Notes: generated from the sequence alone by a model not told the origin. A DNA stretch of 64,000 bases from Amycolatopsis jiangsuensis (GCF_014204865.1 NZ_JACHMG010000001.1:4180501-4244500), one strand, 5' to 3'. Counted from the stretch's first letter, positions 7,687-17,221 are shown. A program made the numbers and translations.

Positions 7687-8868
7687 ATGACGACCATGGA
7701 AGAGCTCCCCGCGCTGCGCACGTGCCCGTTCGCTCCGCCGGCGCAGCACACCCAGGCGGCGCTGCGCCCGGTCCGGCTTCCCCGCGGCGAGCAGGCGTGG
7801 CTGGTCTCCCGGCACGAGGACGTGCGGCAGGTGCTGAACGATCCGCGATTCTCCGCCGACCGGCTCCGCCCGGACTTCCCGGTGCTGATCAAGGGCGGCA
7901 GCACGCTCCGCCGCGAGGAAGAACGCACCATGCTCGCGATGGACGCGCCGCAGCACGGCCCGGAGCGCAAGGCGACGCTCGGCGAGTTCACCGTCAAGCG
8001 GGTCAACGCCTTGCGGCCGCGGATCCAGCAGATCGTGGACGGCCTGATCGACGACATTCTCGCGACCGGCGGAGAAGTCGACCTGGTCGAGAAGCTGTCG
8101 TTGCCGGTGCCGTCGCTGGTGATCTGCGAAATGCTCGGGGTCTCCTACGACGACCACGACTTCTTCCAGCACAACACGACCCGGCTGATCAACCGCAACA
8201 CCAGCCGGGAGGACCGGGACGACGCGCTCGACCGGCTGCGGGCCTACTTCGACCGGCTGCTCGCGGAGAAGGAGGCCGACCCGGGTGACGACCTGCTGAG
8301 CAGGCAGATCGCGAAGCGCCGCGCGGAGGGCACCTACGACCGCGGCAAGCTGGTGAGCCTCTCGTTCCTGCTGCTCGCCGCGGGCCACGAGACCACGGCG
8401 AACATGATTTCGCTCGGCACCGTCGCGTTCCTGCGCCACCCGGACCAGCTCGCCATGATCAAGGCCGCGCCGGAGAAGACGCTCGACGCGATCGAGGAGC
8501 TGCTCCGCTACTACTCCATTGTGGACACCACGGCGCGGATCGCCAAGGAGGACGTGGAGATCGGTGGCTCGCTAGTCCGTGCCGGCGAGGGCGTGGTGCT
8601 CACCACCTACGCCGCCAACTGGGACCCGGAGGCCTTCGAGGAGCCCACGGAGTTCGACATCGAACGCGGGGCACGCCACCACGTCGCCTTCGGCTTCGGC
8701 CCGCACCAGTGCCTCGGCCAGAACCTCGCCCGCGCCGAGCTCCAGATCGTCTTCGACACCCTGTTCCGCCGCATCCCCACCCTCAAGCTCGCCACGTCGT
8801 TCGACGACCTCGCGGTCAAGGACGACGCGGTCATCTACGGCCTGTACGAGCTGCCCGTCACCTGGTGA
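7687..8868 (+). CDS. Cytochrome P450 no. 2 of the array
   Basis: A 393-residue soluble class I P450 with AGHETT in the I-helix, EELLRYYS (ExxR) and the heme loop FGFGPHQCLGQNLAR with Cys342. It starts 10 bases after the previous stop, and the GAGG ribosome-binding site overlaps that stop codon. Its N-terminus reads LPALRTCPFAPPAQHTQAAL and lacks the YTRMRE motif of numbers 3-5, so it is the most distant of the short members. The sequence resembles the CYP105 family by overall motif pattern, which is an inference. It presumably receives electrons from the ferredoxin at the operon end. The substrate is unknown. Confidence 0.93.
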   Translation: MTTMEELPALRTCPFAPPAQHTQAALRPVRLPRGEQAWLVSRHEDVRQVLNDPRFSADRLRPDFPVLIKGGSTLRREEERTMLAMDAPQHGPERKATLGEFTVKRVNALRPRIQQIVDGLIDDILATGGEVDLVEKLSLPVPSLVICEMLGVSYDDHDFFQHNTTRLINRNTSREDRDDALDRLRAYFDRLLAEKEADPGDDLLSRQIAKRRAEGTYDRGKLVSLSFLLLAAGHETTANMISLGTVAFLRHPDQLAMIKAAPEKTLDAIEELLRYYSIVDTTARIAKEDVEIGGSLVRAGEGVVLTTYAANWDPEAFEEPTEFDIERGARHHVAFGFGPHQCLGQNLARAELQIVFDTLFRRIPTLKLATSFDDLAVKDDAVIYGLYELPVTW

Positions 8869-8879
8869 AGGAGAACGCG

Positions 8880-10082
8880 ATGACCACCACCGAAAAGCCG
8901 GCGATGCCGGTGTCGCGCACGTGCCCGTTCGCGCCGCCGGAGCAGTACACGCGCATGCGCGAGGACCAGACGCTCACGCAGGTGAAGATCGCGAACGGCA
9001 AGCAGGCCTGGGTCGTGACCCGGCACGAGGACGCCCGGCGCGTACTGGGCGACAGCCGGTTCTCCTCGGATCGGTTCAACCCGGGCTTCCCGTTCCTGTC
9101 GGACGGCGGCAACCCGTTCCGCGGGAACCAGGAGCGTTCGATCATCTCGATGGACGCGCCGGAGCACGGCCCGGCCCGCAGGTCCGTGCTCGGCGAATTC
9201 ACCGTGAAGCGGACCAACGCCCTGCGGCCGCGGATCCAGGAGATCGTGGACAGCCTGATCGACGATCTGCTGGCGCGAGACGGCACAGCGGACCTCGTGG
9301 AGACGCTTTCCCTGCCGGTACCTTCACTGGTCATCTGCGAACTGCTCGGCGTGCCCTACGAAGACCACGATTCCTTCCAGGAGAACACGTCGAAGGCCTT
9401 GCGGCTCACGGTCCCGTTCGAGGAACGCAGGGAAGCGATCGACCGGATACGCGATTACCTCGACGATCTCGTCACGGCGAAGGAGGCCGATCCGGGCGAC
9501 GACCTGCTCGGGCGGCAGATCGTGAAGCTGCGCGCCGAAGGCACCTATCGGCACGAAGCACTGGTCTCGATGGCTTCCCTGCTGCTGATCGCCGGGCACG
9601 AGACGACCGCGAACATGATCTCGCTCGGGACCATGGCGCTGCTGGAGAACCCGGACCAGCTCGCGAAGATCAAGGCCGATCCCGCTCGGACGCTCCCCGC
9701 GATCGAGGAACTGCTGCGGTACTTCACCATCGTCGACACCGTGACCGCACGGGTGGCGACCGAGGACGTCGAAATCAGCGGAACCACCATCCGGGCCGGT
9801 GACGGCGTGATCGTGCTCGGGTACCCGGCGAACTGGGACCCGGAGGTCTTCGAGTCCCCGGAACAGCTGGACTTCGAGCGCGGAGCACGCCACCACGTCG
9901 CCTTCGGCTTCGGTCCCCATCAGTGCCTCGGCCAGAACCTCGCGCGTGCCGAGCTGCAGATAGTCTTCGACACCCTCTTCCGCCGCATCCCGACCCTGAA
10001 GCTCGCGAAGCCGGTGAACGAGCTGCAGTTCAAGGTCGACACGTCGATCTACGGCATGTACGAGCTGCCCGTCACCTGGTGA
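8880..10082 (+). CDS. Cytochrome P450 no. 3 of the array
   Basis: A 400-residue P450 with A238-GHETT, EELLRYFT and the heme cysteine C349 in FGFGPHQCLGQ. The ATG at 8880 is chosen because a GAAGGAG site overlapping the preceding TGA lies 7 bases upstream, and the protein then starts MTTTEKPAMPVSRTCPF like its neighbours. It shares long near-identical DNA stretches with number 5 in its C-terminal half. The loop between the B and C helices (residues about 60-85) and the F-G region (ENTSKALRLTVPFEERR) differ from the paralogues, which are the usual substrate-determining parts. Confidence 0.94.
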   Translation: MTTTEKPAMPVSRTCPFAPPEQYTRMREDQTLTQVKIANGKQAWVVTRHEDARRVLGDSRFSSDRFNPGFPFLSDGGNPFRGNQERSIISMDAPEHGPARRSVLGEFTVKRTNALRPRIQEIVDSLIDDLLARDGTADLVETLSLPVPSLVICELLGVPYEDHDSFQENTSKALRLTVPFEERREAIDRIRDYLDDLVTAKEADPGDDLLGRQIVKLRAEGTYRHEALVSMASLLLIAGHETTANMISLGTMALLENPDQLAKIKADPARTLPAIEELLRYFTIVDTVTARVATEDVEISGTTIRAGDGVIVLGYPANWDPEVFESPEQLDFERGARHHVAFGFGPHQCLGQNLARAELQIVFDTLFRRIPTLKLAKPVNELQFKVDTSIYGMYELPVTW

Positions 10083-10093
10083 AGGAGAACGCG

Positions 10094-11296
10094 ATGACCA
10101 CCACCGAGAACCCGGTTCTGCCGGTCGCCCGCACGTGTCCGTTCGCGCCACCCGAGCAGTACACCCGGATGCGGGAGAACCAGGCGGTCACCCGGGTCAG
10201 CATTCCGGACGGCAAGCACGCCTGGGTCGTCACCCGGCACGAGGACGCCCGGCGCGTGCTGAACGACCGTCGCTTCTCGTCCGACCGGTCCAAGGACGGT
10301 TTTCCGTCCCTGGTCGCGGGCGGCAACGTGTTTCGCAAGAACCAGGAGCCCTCGCTCATTTCGATGGACGCGCCCGAGCACGGCGCGGCGCGCAAGTCCG
10401 TGCTCGGCGAGTTCACCGTGAAGCGGGTCGACGCGCTGCGGCCACGCATCCAGGAAATCGTCGACGGCCTGATCGACGACATCCTCGCCCGCGACGGCGA
10501 AATCGACCTGGTCGAAATGCTGTCGTTACCGGTGCCCTCGCTGGTGATCTGCGAACTGCTCGGCGTCCCCTACGAAGACCACGACTTCTTCCAGGAGAAC
10601 ACGAAACAGCTGATCAGGCGGGACACCGAGCAGGAGGACCGGCGGAACGCGTTCGAACAACTGCGCACCTACCTCAGCGACCTCGTCACGGCGAAGGAGG
10701 CCGACCCGGGCGACGACCTGCTCGGCCGCCAGATCGTTAAGCTTCGCGCCGAGGGCACCTACCGGCACGCGGCGCTGGTTTCCATGTCGTTCCTGCTGCT
10801 GCTCGCCGGGCACGAGACCACCGCGAACATGATCTCGCTCGGCACTGTCGCATTGCTCGAGAACCCGAACCAGCTCGCGAAAATCCAGGCCGACCCCGGG
10901 CGCACGCTTCCCGCGATCGAGGAAATGCTCCGGTACTTCACCATCGTCGACACCGCGACCTCCCGGGTGGCGACCGAGGATCTCGAGGTCGGCGGGACCA
11001 CCATTCCGGCAGGCGACGGCGTGATCGTGCTGGGCTACACCGCGAACTGGGACCCGGACGTTTTCACGTCCCCGGAACAGCTGGACTTCGAGCGCGGGGC
11101 ACGCCACCACGTCGCGTTCGGCTTCGGCCCGCACCAGTGCCTCGGCCAGAACCTCGCGCGTGCCGAGCTGCAGATCGTGTTCGACACACTGTTCCGCCGC
11201 ATTCCGACCCTGAAGCTCGCGAAGCCGGTCGACGACCTGGCATTCAAGGTCGACGCGTCGGTCTACGGCCTGTACGAGCTGCCCGTCACCCGGTGA
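10094..11296 (+). CDS. Cytochrome P450 no. 4 of the array
   Basis: A 400-residue P450 with LLAGHETTANM, the K-helix EEMLRYFT and Cys349 in the FGFGPHQCLGQ heme loop. It starts 11 bases after number 3, and the stop-plus-ribosome-site segment TGAAGGAGAACGCGATG is identical to that before number 3, which points to tandem duplication of the whole unit. It ends ELPVTR where the other members end VTW. Its N-terminal 60 codons are almost identical in DNA to number 5. The F-G region (ENTKQLIRRDTEQEDRR) is distinctive, so the substrate may differ. Confidence 0.94.
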   Translation: MTTTENPVLPVARTCPFAPPEQYTRMRENQAVTRVSIPDGKHAWVVTRHEDARRVLNDRRFSSDRSKDGFPSLVAGGNVFRKNQEPSLISMDAPEHGAARKSVLGEFTVKRVDALRPRIQEIVDGLIDDILARDGEIDLVEMLSLPVPSLVICELLGVPYEDHDFFQENTKQLIRRDTEQEDRRNAFEQLRTYLSDLVTAKEADPGDDLLGRQIVKLRAEGTYRHAALVSMSFLLLLAGHETTANMISLGTVALLENPNQLAKIQADPGRTLPAIEEMLRYFTIVDTATSRVATEDLEVGGTTIPAGDGVIVLGYTANWDPDVFTSPEQLDFERGARHHVAFGFGPHQCLGQNLARAELQIVFDTLFRRIPTLKLAKPVDDLAFKVDASVYGLYELPVTR

Positions 11297-11306
11297 AGGG
11301 AAAGCG

Positions 11307-12509
11307 ATGACCACAGCCGAAAAGCCGGTCTTGCCGGTCGCCCGCACGTGTCCGTTCGCGCCACCCGAGGAGTACACCCGGATGCGCGAGGACCAGGCGC
11401 TCACGCAGGTCAGCATTCCGGACGGCAAGCACGCCTGGGTCGTCACCCGGCACGAGGACGCCCGGCGCGTGCTGAACGACCGGCGGTTCTCCTCGAACCG
11501 GTTCCATCCGGGCTACCCGTTCCTGGTCGAAGGCGGTAACCCGTTCCGCGGCAGCCAGGCGCGCCCGATGATCTCGATGGACGCGGCCGAGCACAGCGCG
11601 GCCCGCAAGTCCGTGCTCGGCGAGTTCACCGTGAAGCGCGTCGACGCGCTACGGCCACGCATCCAAGAGATCGTCGACGGCCTGATCGACGACATGCTCT
11701 CGATCGGCGGTGAAGTCGACCTGGTCGACATGCTGTCACTGCCGGTGCCCTCGCTGGTGATCTGCGAACTGCTCGGCGTCCCCTACGAAGACCACGACTT
11801 CTTCCAGGGAAACACCAGGAAGTTCGCCAGCCGGGACAACGTCGAGGAGGAACGGCATGCCGCGGTCGGCCGGCTGCGCAGTTATCTCAGCGACCTCGTC
11901 ACGGCGAAGGAGGCCGACCCTGGCGACGACCTGCTCGGCCGGCAGATCGTGAAGCTGCGGGCCGAGGGCACGTACGAGCACGAAGCACTCGTCTCGCTGG
12001 CGTTCTCGCTGCTGGTCGCCGGGCACGAGACCACCGCGAACATGATCTCGCTCGGCACTGTCGCGTTGCTCGAAAACCCGGACCAGCTCGCGAAGATCCA
12101 GGCCGACCCCGGCCGCACGCTTCCCGCGATCGAGGAACTGCTCCGGTACTTCACCATCGTCGACGCCGTGACCGCGCGAGTGGCGACCGAAGACGTCGAA
12201 ATCAGCGGAACCACCATCCGGGCCGGTGACGGCGTGGTCGTGCTCGGGTACCCGGCGAACTGGGACCCGGATGTTTTCGCATCACCGGAACGGCTGGATC
12301 TCGAGCGCGGAGCACGCCACCACGTCGCCTTCGGCTTCGGTCCCCACCAGTGCCTCGGCCAGAACCTCGCCCGCGCCGAACTGCAGATCGTCTTCGACAC
12401 CCTCTTCCGCCGCATCCCGACCCTGAAGCTCGCGAAACCGGTCGACGACCTGGCATTCAAGGACGAAGCGGCGATCTACGGCCTGTACCAGCTGCCCGTC
12501 ACCTGGTAA
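11307..12509 (+). CDS. Cytochrome P450 no. 5 of the array, apparent mosaic
   Basis: A 400-residue P450 with VAGHETTANM, EELLRYFT and heme Cys349. It starts 10 bases after number 4, with an AAGGGAA ribosome site overlapping the preceding TGA. The first third is nearly identical in DNA to number 4, while about 90 bases at 12182-12271 differ from number 3 at only two positions and differ widely from number 4. The extreme C-terminus (KPVDDLAFK) again follows number 4. This patchwork suggests gene conversion between the paralogues. Its F-G region (GNTRKFASRDNVEEERH) is its own. Confidence 0.94.
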   Translation: MTTAEKPVLPVARTCPFAPPEEYTRMREDQALTQVSIPDGKHAWVVTRHEDARRVLNDRRFSSNRFHPGYPFLVEGGNPFRGSQARPMISMDAAEHSAARKSVLGEFTVKRVDALRPRIQEIVDGLIDDMLSIGGEVDLVDMLSLPVPSLVICELLGVPYEDHDFFQGNTRKFASRDNVEEERHAAVGRLRSYLSDLVTAKEADPGDDLLGRQIVKLRAEGTYEHEALVSLAFSLLVAGHETTANMISLGTVALLENPDQLAKIQADPGRTLPAIEELLRYFTIVDAVTARVATEDVEISGTTIRAGDGVVVLGYPANWDPDVFASPERLDLERGARHHVAFGFGPHQCLGQNLARAELQIVFDTLFRRIPTLKLAKPVDDLAFKDEAAIYGLYQLPVTW

Positions 12510-12549
12510 GGATCAGGGTGCTCCCACCACGAGCAAGGAAGAGGAAATC

Positions 12550-12744
12550 ATGAAGATCATCGCGGACACCGGCAAGTGCGTCGGAGCCGGCCAGTGCGTG
12601 CTGACCGAACCGGAGCTGTTCGACCAGAGCGAGGACGACGGCACGGTCATCGTGCTCAACGACAAGCCCGAGGGTGAACTGGTCGAGAAGGCCCGTGAGG
12701 CTGTGAACGTCTGCCCGAGCCAGGCCCTTTCGCTGCAGGAGTGA
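12550..12744 (+). CDS. [3Fe-4S] ferredoxin for the P450 array
   Basis: A 64-residue ferredoxin of the SuaB/FdxI type that partners actinobacterial P450s. The cluster cysteines are C10, C16 and C55 in KCVGAGQC and NVCPSQAL, and alanine takes the position of the fourth cysteine, so a three-iron cluster is expected. It is acidic, as usual for P450 partners. It follows the last P450 by 40 bases with an AAGGAAGAGG ribosome-binding site. It is the only redox partner in the window, and no ferredoxin reductase gene is nearby. It probably delivers electrons to some or all five P450s. Confidence 0.95.
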   Translation: MKIIADTGKCVGAGQCVLTEPELFDQSEDDGTVIVLNDKPEGELVEKAREAVNVCPSQALSLQE

Positions 12745-12748
12745 GCCA

Positions 12749-12794
12749 CTCGTGAGTGCGCGGGCCGGTGCTAGCCGGCGTGCGCACTCACGAG
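12749..12794. terminator. Bidirectional hairpin between ferredoxin and methyltransferase genes
   Basis: CTCGTGAGTGCGC (12749-12761) and GCGCACTCACGAG (12782-12794) form a perfect 13-base inverted repeat. The right arm lies inside the last codons of the convergent methyltransferase gene. There is no U-tract, so termination would rely on the stem alone, as is common in high-GC actinobacteria. Confidence 0.6.
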
Positions 12795-13595
12795 GCGGAC
12801 TGCGGTGACTGCCCCGGTGGTGTAGGTGGTGGTGAGCTGTCCGCCCAGCTCGTCGATCGCGGCGCCGACCGCGGACAGCACCTGGTCCCGCTGCGCGGCG
12901 GACACGCCGGTGAGGCCGCCCTGCGTGGAGAGCAGGTCGAGCCATTCGTCGCGGTCGTACCTCTGCGTCCAGTCGTAAGCCCACTGCTCGGGCTCGGCGA
13001 ACGCGCCGGAGGCACGAAGTCCGTCCGCCGCTTTGGTGAGAATCGGCTGGTACGCGGGCAGGCTGGGCTGCTTCAGGGAGCCGGCGGCGAACGGCGAATC
13101 GGGGACCGCGCGGCGGAACGCGGCCGCGAAGGCCTCCTGGACTTCCTCCGGCGGCTGGAAGACGTGCCAGAACGCGGCGAACCGGCCGCCAGGGCGCAGT
13201 ACCCTGGCCGCCTGCGCCGCACCCGCGTCCGGGTCCACCCAGTGCCATGCCTGGCCGGACACCACCGCGTCGAAGGTCCGGCCTGCCGGGTCCCAGTCTT
13301 CGAACCTCGCCACCTCCACCGCCACGCCGGTCTCCCGGGCGAACTCGGCCATGCGCGCGTCCGGCTCGACGCCGAGCACGGTGGCTCCCGCGGCCTGGAA
13401 CTGCCGGGCCTCGATTCCGGTGCCACAGCCGACGTCCAGGAATTCCGCACCCGGGCTCCCCGTGAGGACGGCCGTGACCAGCTCGACCGGATAACGCGGC
13501 CGCGCTCGGTCGTACCGGCGTGCGTCCACGCCGAAGGACTCCGCCATCTGCCGGTGCTGGTGTGGTTCCGGGCGCTCGGCCGGTAAAGTGGGCAT
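12771..13595 (-). CDS. Class I SAM-dependent methyltransferase
   Basis: A 274-residue methyltransferase. SAM-binding motif I is LDVGCGTGIEARQF, followed by the acidic residue in VLGVEPDARM and a YxWxDP-like segment (GQAWHWVDPDAG) typical of UbiE-like or trans-aconitate-type family members. The substrate is unknown. The start codon lies within the first of two palindromes shared with the divergent TetR gene at 13667, so its expression is probably controlled by that regulator. The 3' end encodes one arm of a terminator-like hairpin. Confidence 0.9.
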   Translation of the reverse strand: MPTLPAERPEPHQHRQMAESFGVDARRYDRARPRYPVELVTAVLTGSPGAEFLDVGCGTGIEARQFQAAGATVLGVEPDARMAEFARETGVAVEVARFEDWDPAGRTFDAVVSGQAWHWVDPDAGAAQAARVLRPGGRFAAFWHVFQPPEEVQEAFAAAFRRAVPDSPFAAGSLKQPSLPAYQPILTKAADGLRASGAFAEPEQWAYDWTQRYDRDEWLDLLSTQGGLTGVSAAQRDQVLSAVGAAIDELGGQLTTTYTTGAVTAVRLVSAHAG

Positions 13596-13623
13596 GTGCC
13601 CACGCTAGTGGGCGAGCGCCCAC
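13588..13623. promoter_or_regulatory. Double palindromic operator between methyltransferase and TetR genes
   Basis: Two 16-base palindromes, GTGGGCATGTGCCCAC (13588-13603) and GTGGGCGAGCGCCCAC (13608-13623), are separated by GCTA. The first covers the methyltransferase start codon. Tandem operators of this form fit cooperative binding of two TetR dimers. Confidence 0.75.
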
Positions 13624-13666
13624 TTGAAAAGGCCACCCCGGGAAAGGGTGGTAGGAAAGGACCGTT

Positions 13667-14257
13667 GTGCCGACCGGGATCCACCTTCGCGACGTGCGCG
13701 CGCAGCTCTTCGACGCCGCGGAGCGCGTGCTCCGGCAAGCCGGGCCGAGCGCGTTGACCAGCAGGGCGGTGACGGACGAGGCCGGCTGCGCGAAGGGCGT
13801 GCTGCACCGGCATTTCAGCGATTTCGACGAGTTCCTCGCCGAGCTCGTGCTCGACCGGCTGCACCGCTTCGAGGCGCGGTCGGCCGAACTGCTCGACCGG
13901 GCCGGGACCGGCGACGTGGCCGAAACCGTCGCCGAGGTGCTCACCGAGCTGTTCGAGTCGGTCGCGGTGTCGATCGTCGCGCTGATCACCTTCCGCGACG
14001 AGCTGCGCGCCCGCCTCCGCGCGGCCCGGCCCGGCAACGGCATCCCGCTGGCAACCGACGCGGCCCGCATGCTCGCCGGCTACCTCGCCGCCGAACGCGA
14101 CCTCGGCCGGCTCACCCAGGACGCCGACGTGGACGCCCTCGCCCCCACCCTCGTCGGGGCGGGGCACCTGCAGTTCGCCGACCGCACCGGCCCACCGCCG
14201 GACCACGCCGCCGTACTGCACATGGTGCGCACCGTGCTCGCGTCCGCACTCCGGTAA
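13667..14257 (+). CDS. TetR-family regulator
   Basis: A 196-residue regulator from GTG 13667, with an AGGAAAGGA ribosome site 5 bases upstream. The N-terminal DNA-binding part reads DVRAQLFDAAERVLRQAG, then SRAVTDEAGCAKGVLHRHF. The C-terminal helical domain ends in a hydrophobic dimer segment. It is divergent from the methyltransferase, and the 71-base gap between them holds two GTGGGC palindromes, so it probably represses both itself and that gene. It is followed by a 46-base palindrome shared with the convergent ABC ATPase gene. Confidence 0.93.
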   Translation: MPTGIHLRDVRAQLFDAAERVLRQAGPSALTSRAVTDEAGCAKGVLHRHFSDFDEFLAELVLDRLHRFEARSAELLDRAGTGDVAETVAEVLTELFESVAVSIVALITFRDELRARLRAARPGNGIPLATDAARMLAGYLAAERDLGRLTQDADVDALAPTLVGAGHLQFADRTGPPPDHAAVLHMVRTVLASALR

Positions 14258-14259
14258 AC

Positions 14260-14305
14260 GCCGTGAAGGCCGCCTTCAGGAATTCCTGAAGGCGGCCTTC
14301 ACGGC
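14260..14305. terminator. 46-base perfect palindrome, bidirectional terminator or dispersed intergenic repeat
   Basis: The sequence around GAAGGCCGCCTTCAGGAATT is self-complementary over 46 bases and is centred on the GAATTC at 14280-14285. It starts 2 bases after the TetR stop and ends 9 bases before the ABC ATPase stop, so it separates convergent genes. In single strands it would form a very strong hairpin. Confidence 0.75.
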
Positions 14306-14314
14306 ATACCTGGC

Positions 14315-15403
<1,089 letters not shown>

Positions 15404-15416
15404 CTGCGCTCTTCCT

Positions 15417-16292
15417 TTACTTCACGGCGCCCATGGACAGACCACGCACGAGGTGGTTCTGCGCGAACCAGCCCACGATCATCACCGGCAACGAGGCCAG
15501 CAGCGCGGCAGCGGACAGCTGAGCCCAGTACAGGCCCTCGCTGGTGATGAAGCCGACCAGGAACACCGGCACGGTGCCGGCCCTGGCGGCGGTGAGGTTG
15601 ACCGCGTAGAAGAACTCCGTCCAGGAGAAGATCACGCAGATCAACGCGGTCGCGGCGACACCCGGCGCGACCACCGGCATGATGATCTTGCGCAGCAGCG
15701 TCGGCAGGTTCGCCCCGTCGATCCGCGCCGCCTCGATCATCTCGCCGGGCACCTCCATGAAGAACGACCGCATCATCCAGATCGCCAGCGGCAGGTTCAT
15801 CGCGGTGTACAGGATGATCAGCGCCCACACCGTGTCCAGCAGGTTGGTGTTCTGGGAGATCACGTACAGCGGGATGATCGCCGCGACGATCGGCAGCATC
15901 TTCGTGGAGAGGAAGAAGCTCAACGCGTTCTTCGTACCCTTGACCGGGGCCAGCGACAGCGCGTACGCGGCCGGGATGCCCAGCAGCAGCACCAGCAGCG
16001 TCGAGATGATCGTGACGAACGCCGAGTTGCCGAGGTAGGGCAGGAAGTCGCCCTTCAGCACCCCGGAGATCTGGTCGAAGGTCGGCTTGAAGAACAGCTT
16101 CGGCGGATCGGTGTAGGCGTCCGACTCCTGCTTGAACGCGGTGAGGATCATCCACAGCAGCGGGAACACGAACAGGATCGCCAGCACCCACGTGGCGACG
16201 GTCAGCGTGCCCGGGCCGTAGCGCCGCTTGGTGTTGCGGCGCGGTGTCTCCGGCGTGGCCGTGGCCGGCCGGGTGGCGGTTGCGGTAGTCAC
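15417..16292 (-). CDS. Carbohydrate ABC transporter permease, MalG/SmoG type
   Basis: A 291-residue inner membrane permease from GTG 16292, whose GTGA overlaps the stop of the upstream permease by 4 bases. It has about six membrane segments, the first at residues 31-53 (VATWVLAILFVFPLLWMI). The EAA loop reads EAARIDGANLPTLLRKIIMPV and docks onto the ATPase. The overlap implies translational coupling with the partner permease. Substrate class (sugar alcohol or sugar) is inferred from the adjacent dehydrogenase and SorC-type regulator. Confidence 0.94.
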   Translation of the reverse strand: MTTATATRPATATPETPRRNTKRRYGPGTLTVATWVLAILFVFPLLWMILTAFKQESDAYTDPPKLFFKPTFDQISGVLKGDFLPYLGNSAFVTIISTLLVLLLGIPAAYALSLAPVKGTKNALSFFLSTKMLPIVAAIIPLYVISQNTNLLDTVWALIILYTAMNLPLAIWMMRSFFMEVPGEMIEAARIDGANLPTLLRKIIMPVVAPGVAATALICVIFSWTEFFYAVNLTAARAGTVPVFLVGFITSEGLYWAQLSAAALLASLPVMIVGWFAQNHLVRGLSMGAVK

Positions 16293-17221
16293 TTCGTACC
16301 TCCGTCCACGGAGAACGCGCGGAACATCAGCCGCAGGGCGAAGGTCGCGACGATCATGGTCAGGATGACCACCACGACACCCATCGCCGAGGACTGGCCG
16401 ATGTCGAAGCCCTCGAACGCGCGCTGGTAGATGTAGAACGGCAGGTTCGTGCTGGCCGTGCCCGGACCGCCCTGGGTCATCAGGAAGATCGCGTCGAAGC
16501 TGTTCACGATGTAGATCGCGCCCAGCAGCGTGGCCAGCTGCAGGAACCGCGACAGGTGCGGCAGCGTGATCGAGAAGAAGGTGCGCCAGCGGTTCGCCCC
16601 GTCCACCGAGGCGGCCTCCAGCACCTCCTTCGACTGGCTCTGCAGGCCGGCCAGGGTCAGCAGCATCATGAACGGCGTCCACTGCCACACGATCTGCGCC
16701 ATCACCGCGGCCAGCGGGAACTGCGAGAGCCAGTCGACGTCGGTGTTGAACACGAAGTGCAGCAGCCCGAACGTCGGGTCGAACATCGTGGTCTTCCACA
16801 GCAGCGCACCGGCCGCCGGGAGGATCAGGAACGGCGTGATCAGCAGCGTGCGCACGAAACCGCGGCCGGCGAACTTGCGGTCCAGCAGGATCGCGAGCCC
16901 GAGCCCGAGCAGCAGCGAGACGAACACGCACACCACGGTGAGCACCACGGTGTTGAGCAGCGCGCCGAGGAACGTGCTGTCGGTGAAGACGTCGACGTAG
17001 TTCTGCAGGCCGACGAAATGCTGCGAGCCCGGCCGCACCAGGTTCCAGGACTGGAACGAGTAGAACAGCGTGAGCAGGAACGGGATCTGGGTCACCGCGA
17101 TGACGAAGATCAGCGCGGGCAGCAGCGGAAGCCTGCGTTTGCCGGTCTTGTTCGTGGCCTTCTTCTCGGTCCGGCTCGTGGTTGCCGGCGCGGTGCCGGC
17201 GGGGACGGAGAGGGTACTCAT
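16289..17221 (-). CDS. Carbohydrate ABC transporter permease, MalF/SmoF type
   Basis: A 310-residue permease with an N-terminal cytoplasmic tail rich in Lys and Thr (ATTSRTEKKATNKTGKRR), then about six membrane helices from residue 32. The EAA loop is EVLEAASVDGANRWRTFFSI. It overlaps the upstream binding-protein gene by 4 bases and the downstream permease by 4 bases, so the three genes are translationally coupled. It forms the heteromeric channel with the following permease. Confidence 0.94.
   Translation of the reverse strand: MSTLSVPAGTAPATTSRTEKKATNKTGKRRLPLLPALIFVIAVTQIPFLLTLFYSFQSWNLVRPGSQHFVGLQNYVDVFTDSTFLGALLNTVVLTVVCVFVSLLLGLGLAILLDRKFAGRGFVRTLLITPFLILPAAGALLWKTTMFDPTFGLLHFVFNTDVDWLSQFPLAAVMAQIVWQWTPFMMLLTLAGLQSQSKEVLEAASVDGANRWRTFFSITLPHLSRFLQLATLLGAIYIVNSFDAIFLMTQGGPGTASTNLPFYIYQRAFEGFDIGQSSAMGVVVVILTMIVATFALRLMFRAFSVDGGTK

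Noticed and set aside
14260..14305. 46-base palindrome as an attachment or transposon end
   Set aside because: No integrase, transposase or target duplication is nearby, and it lies between convergent gene ends, as expected for a terminator.
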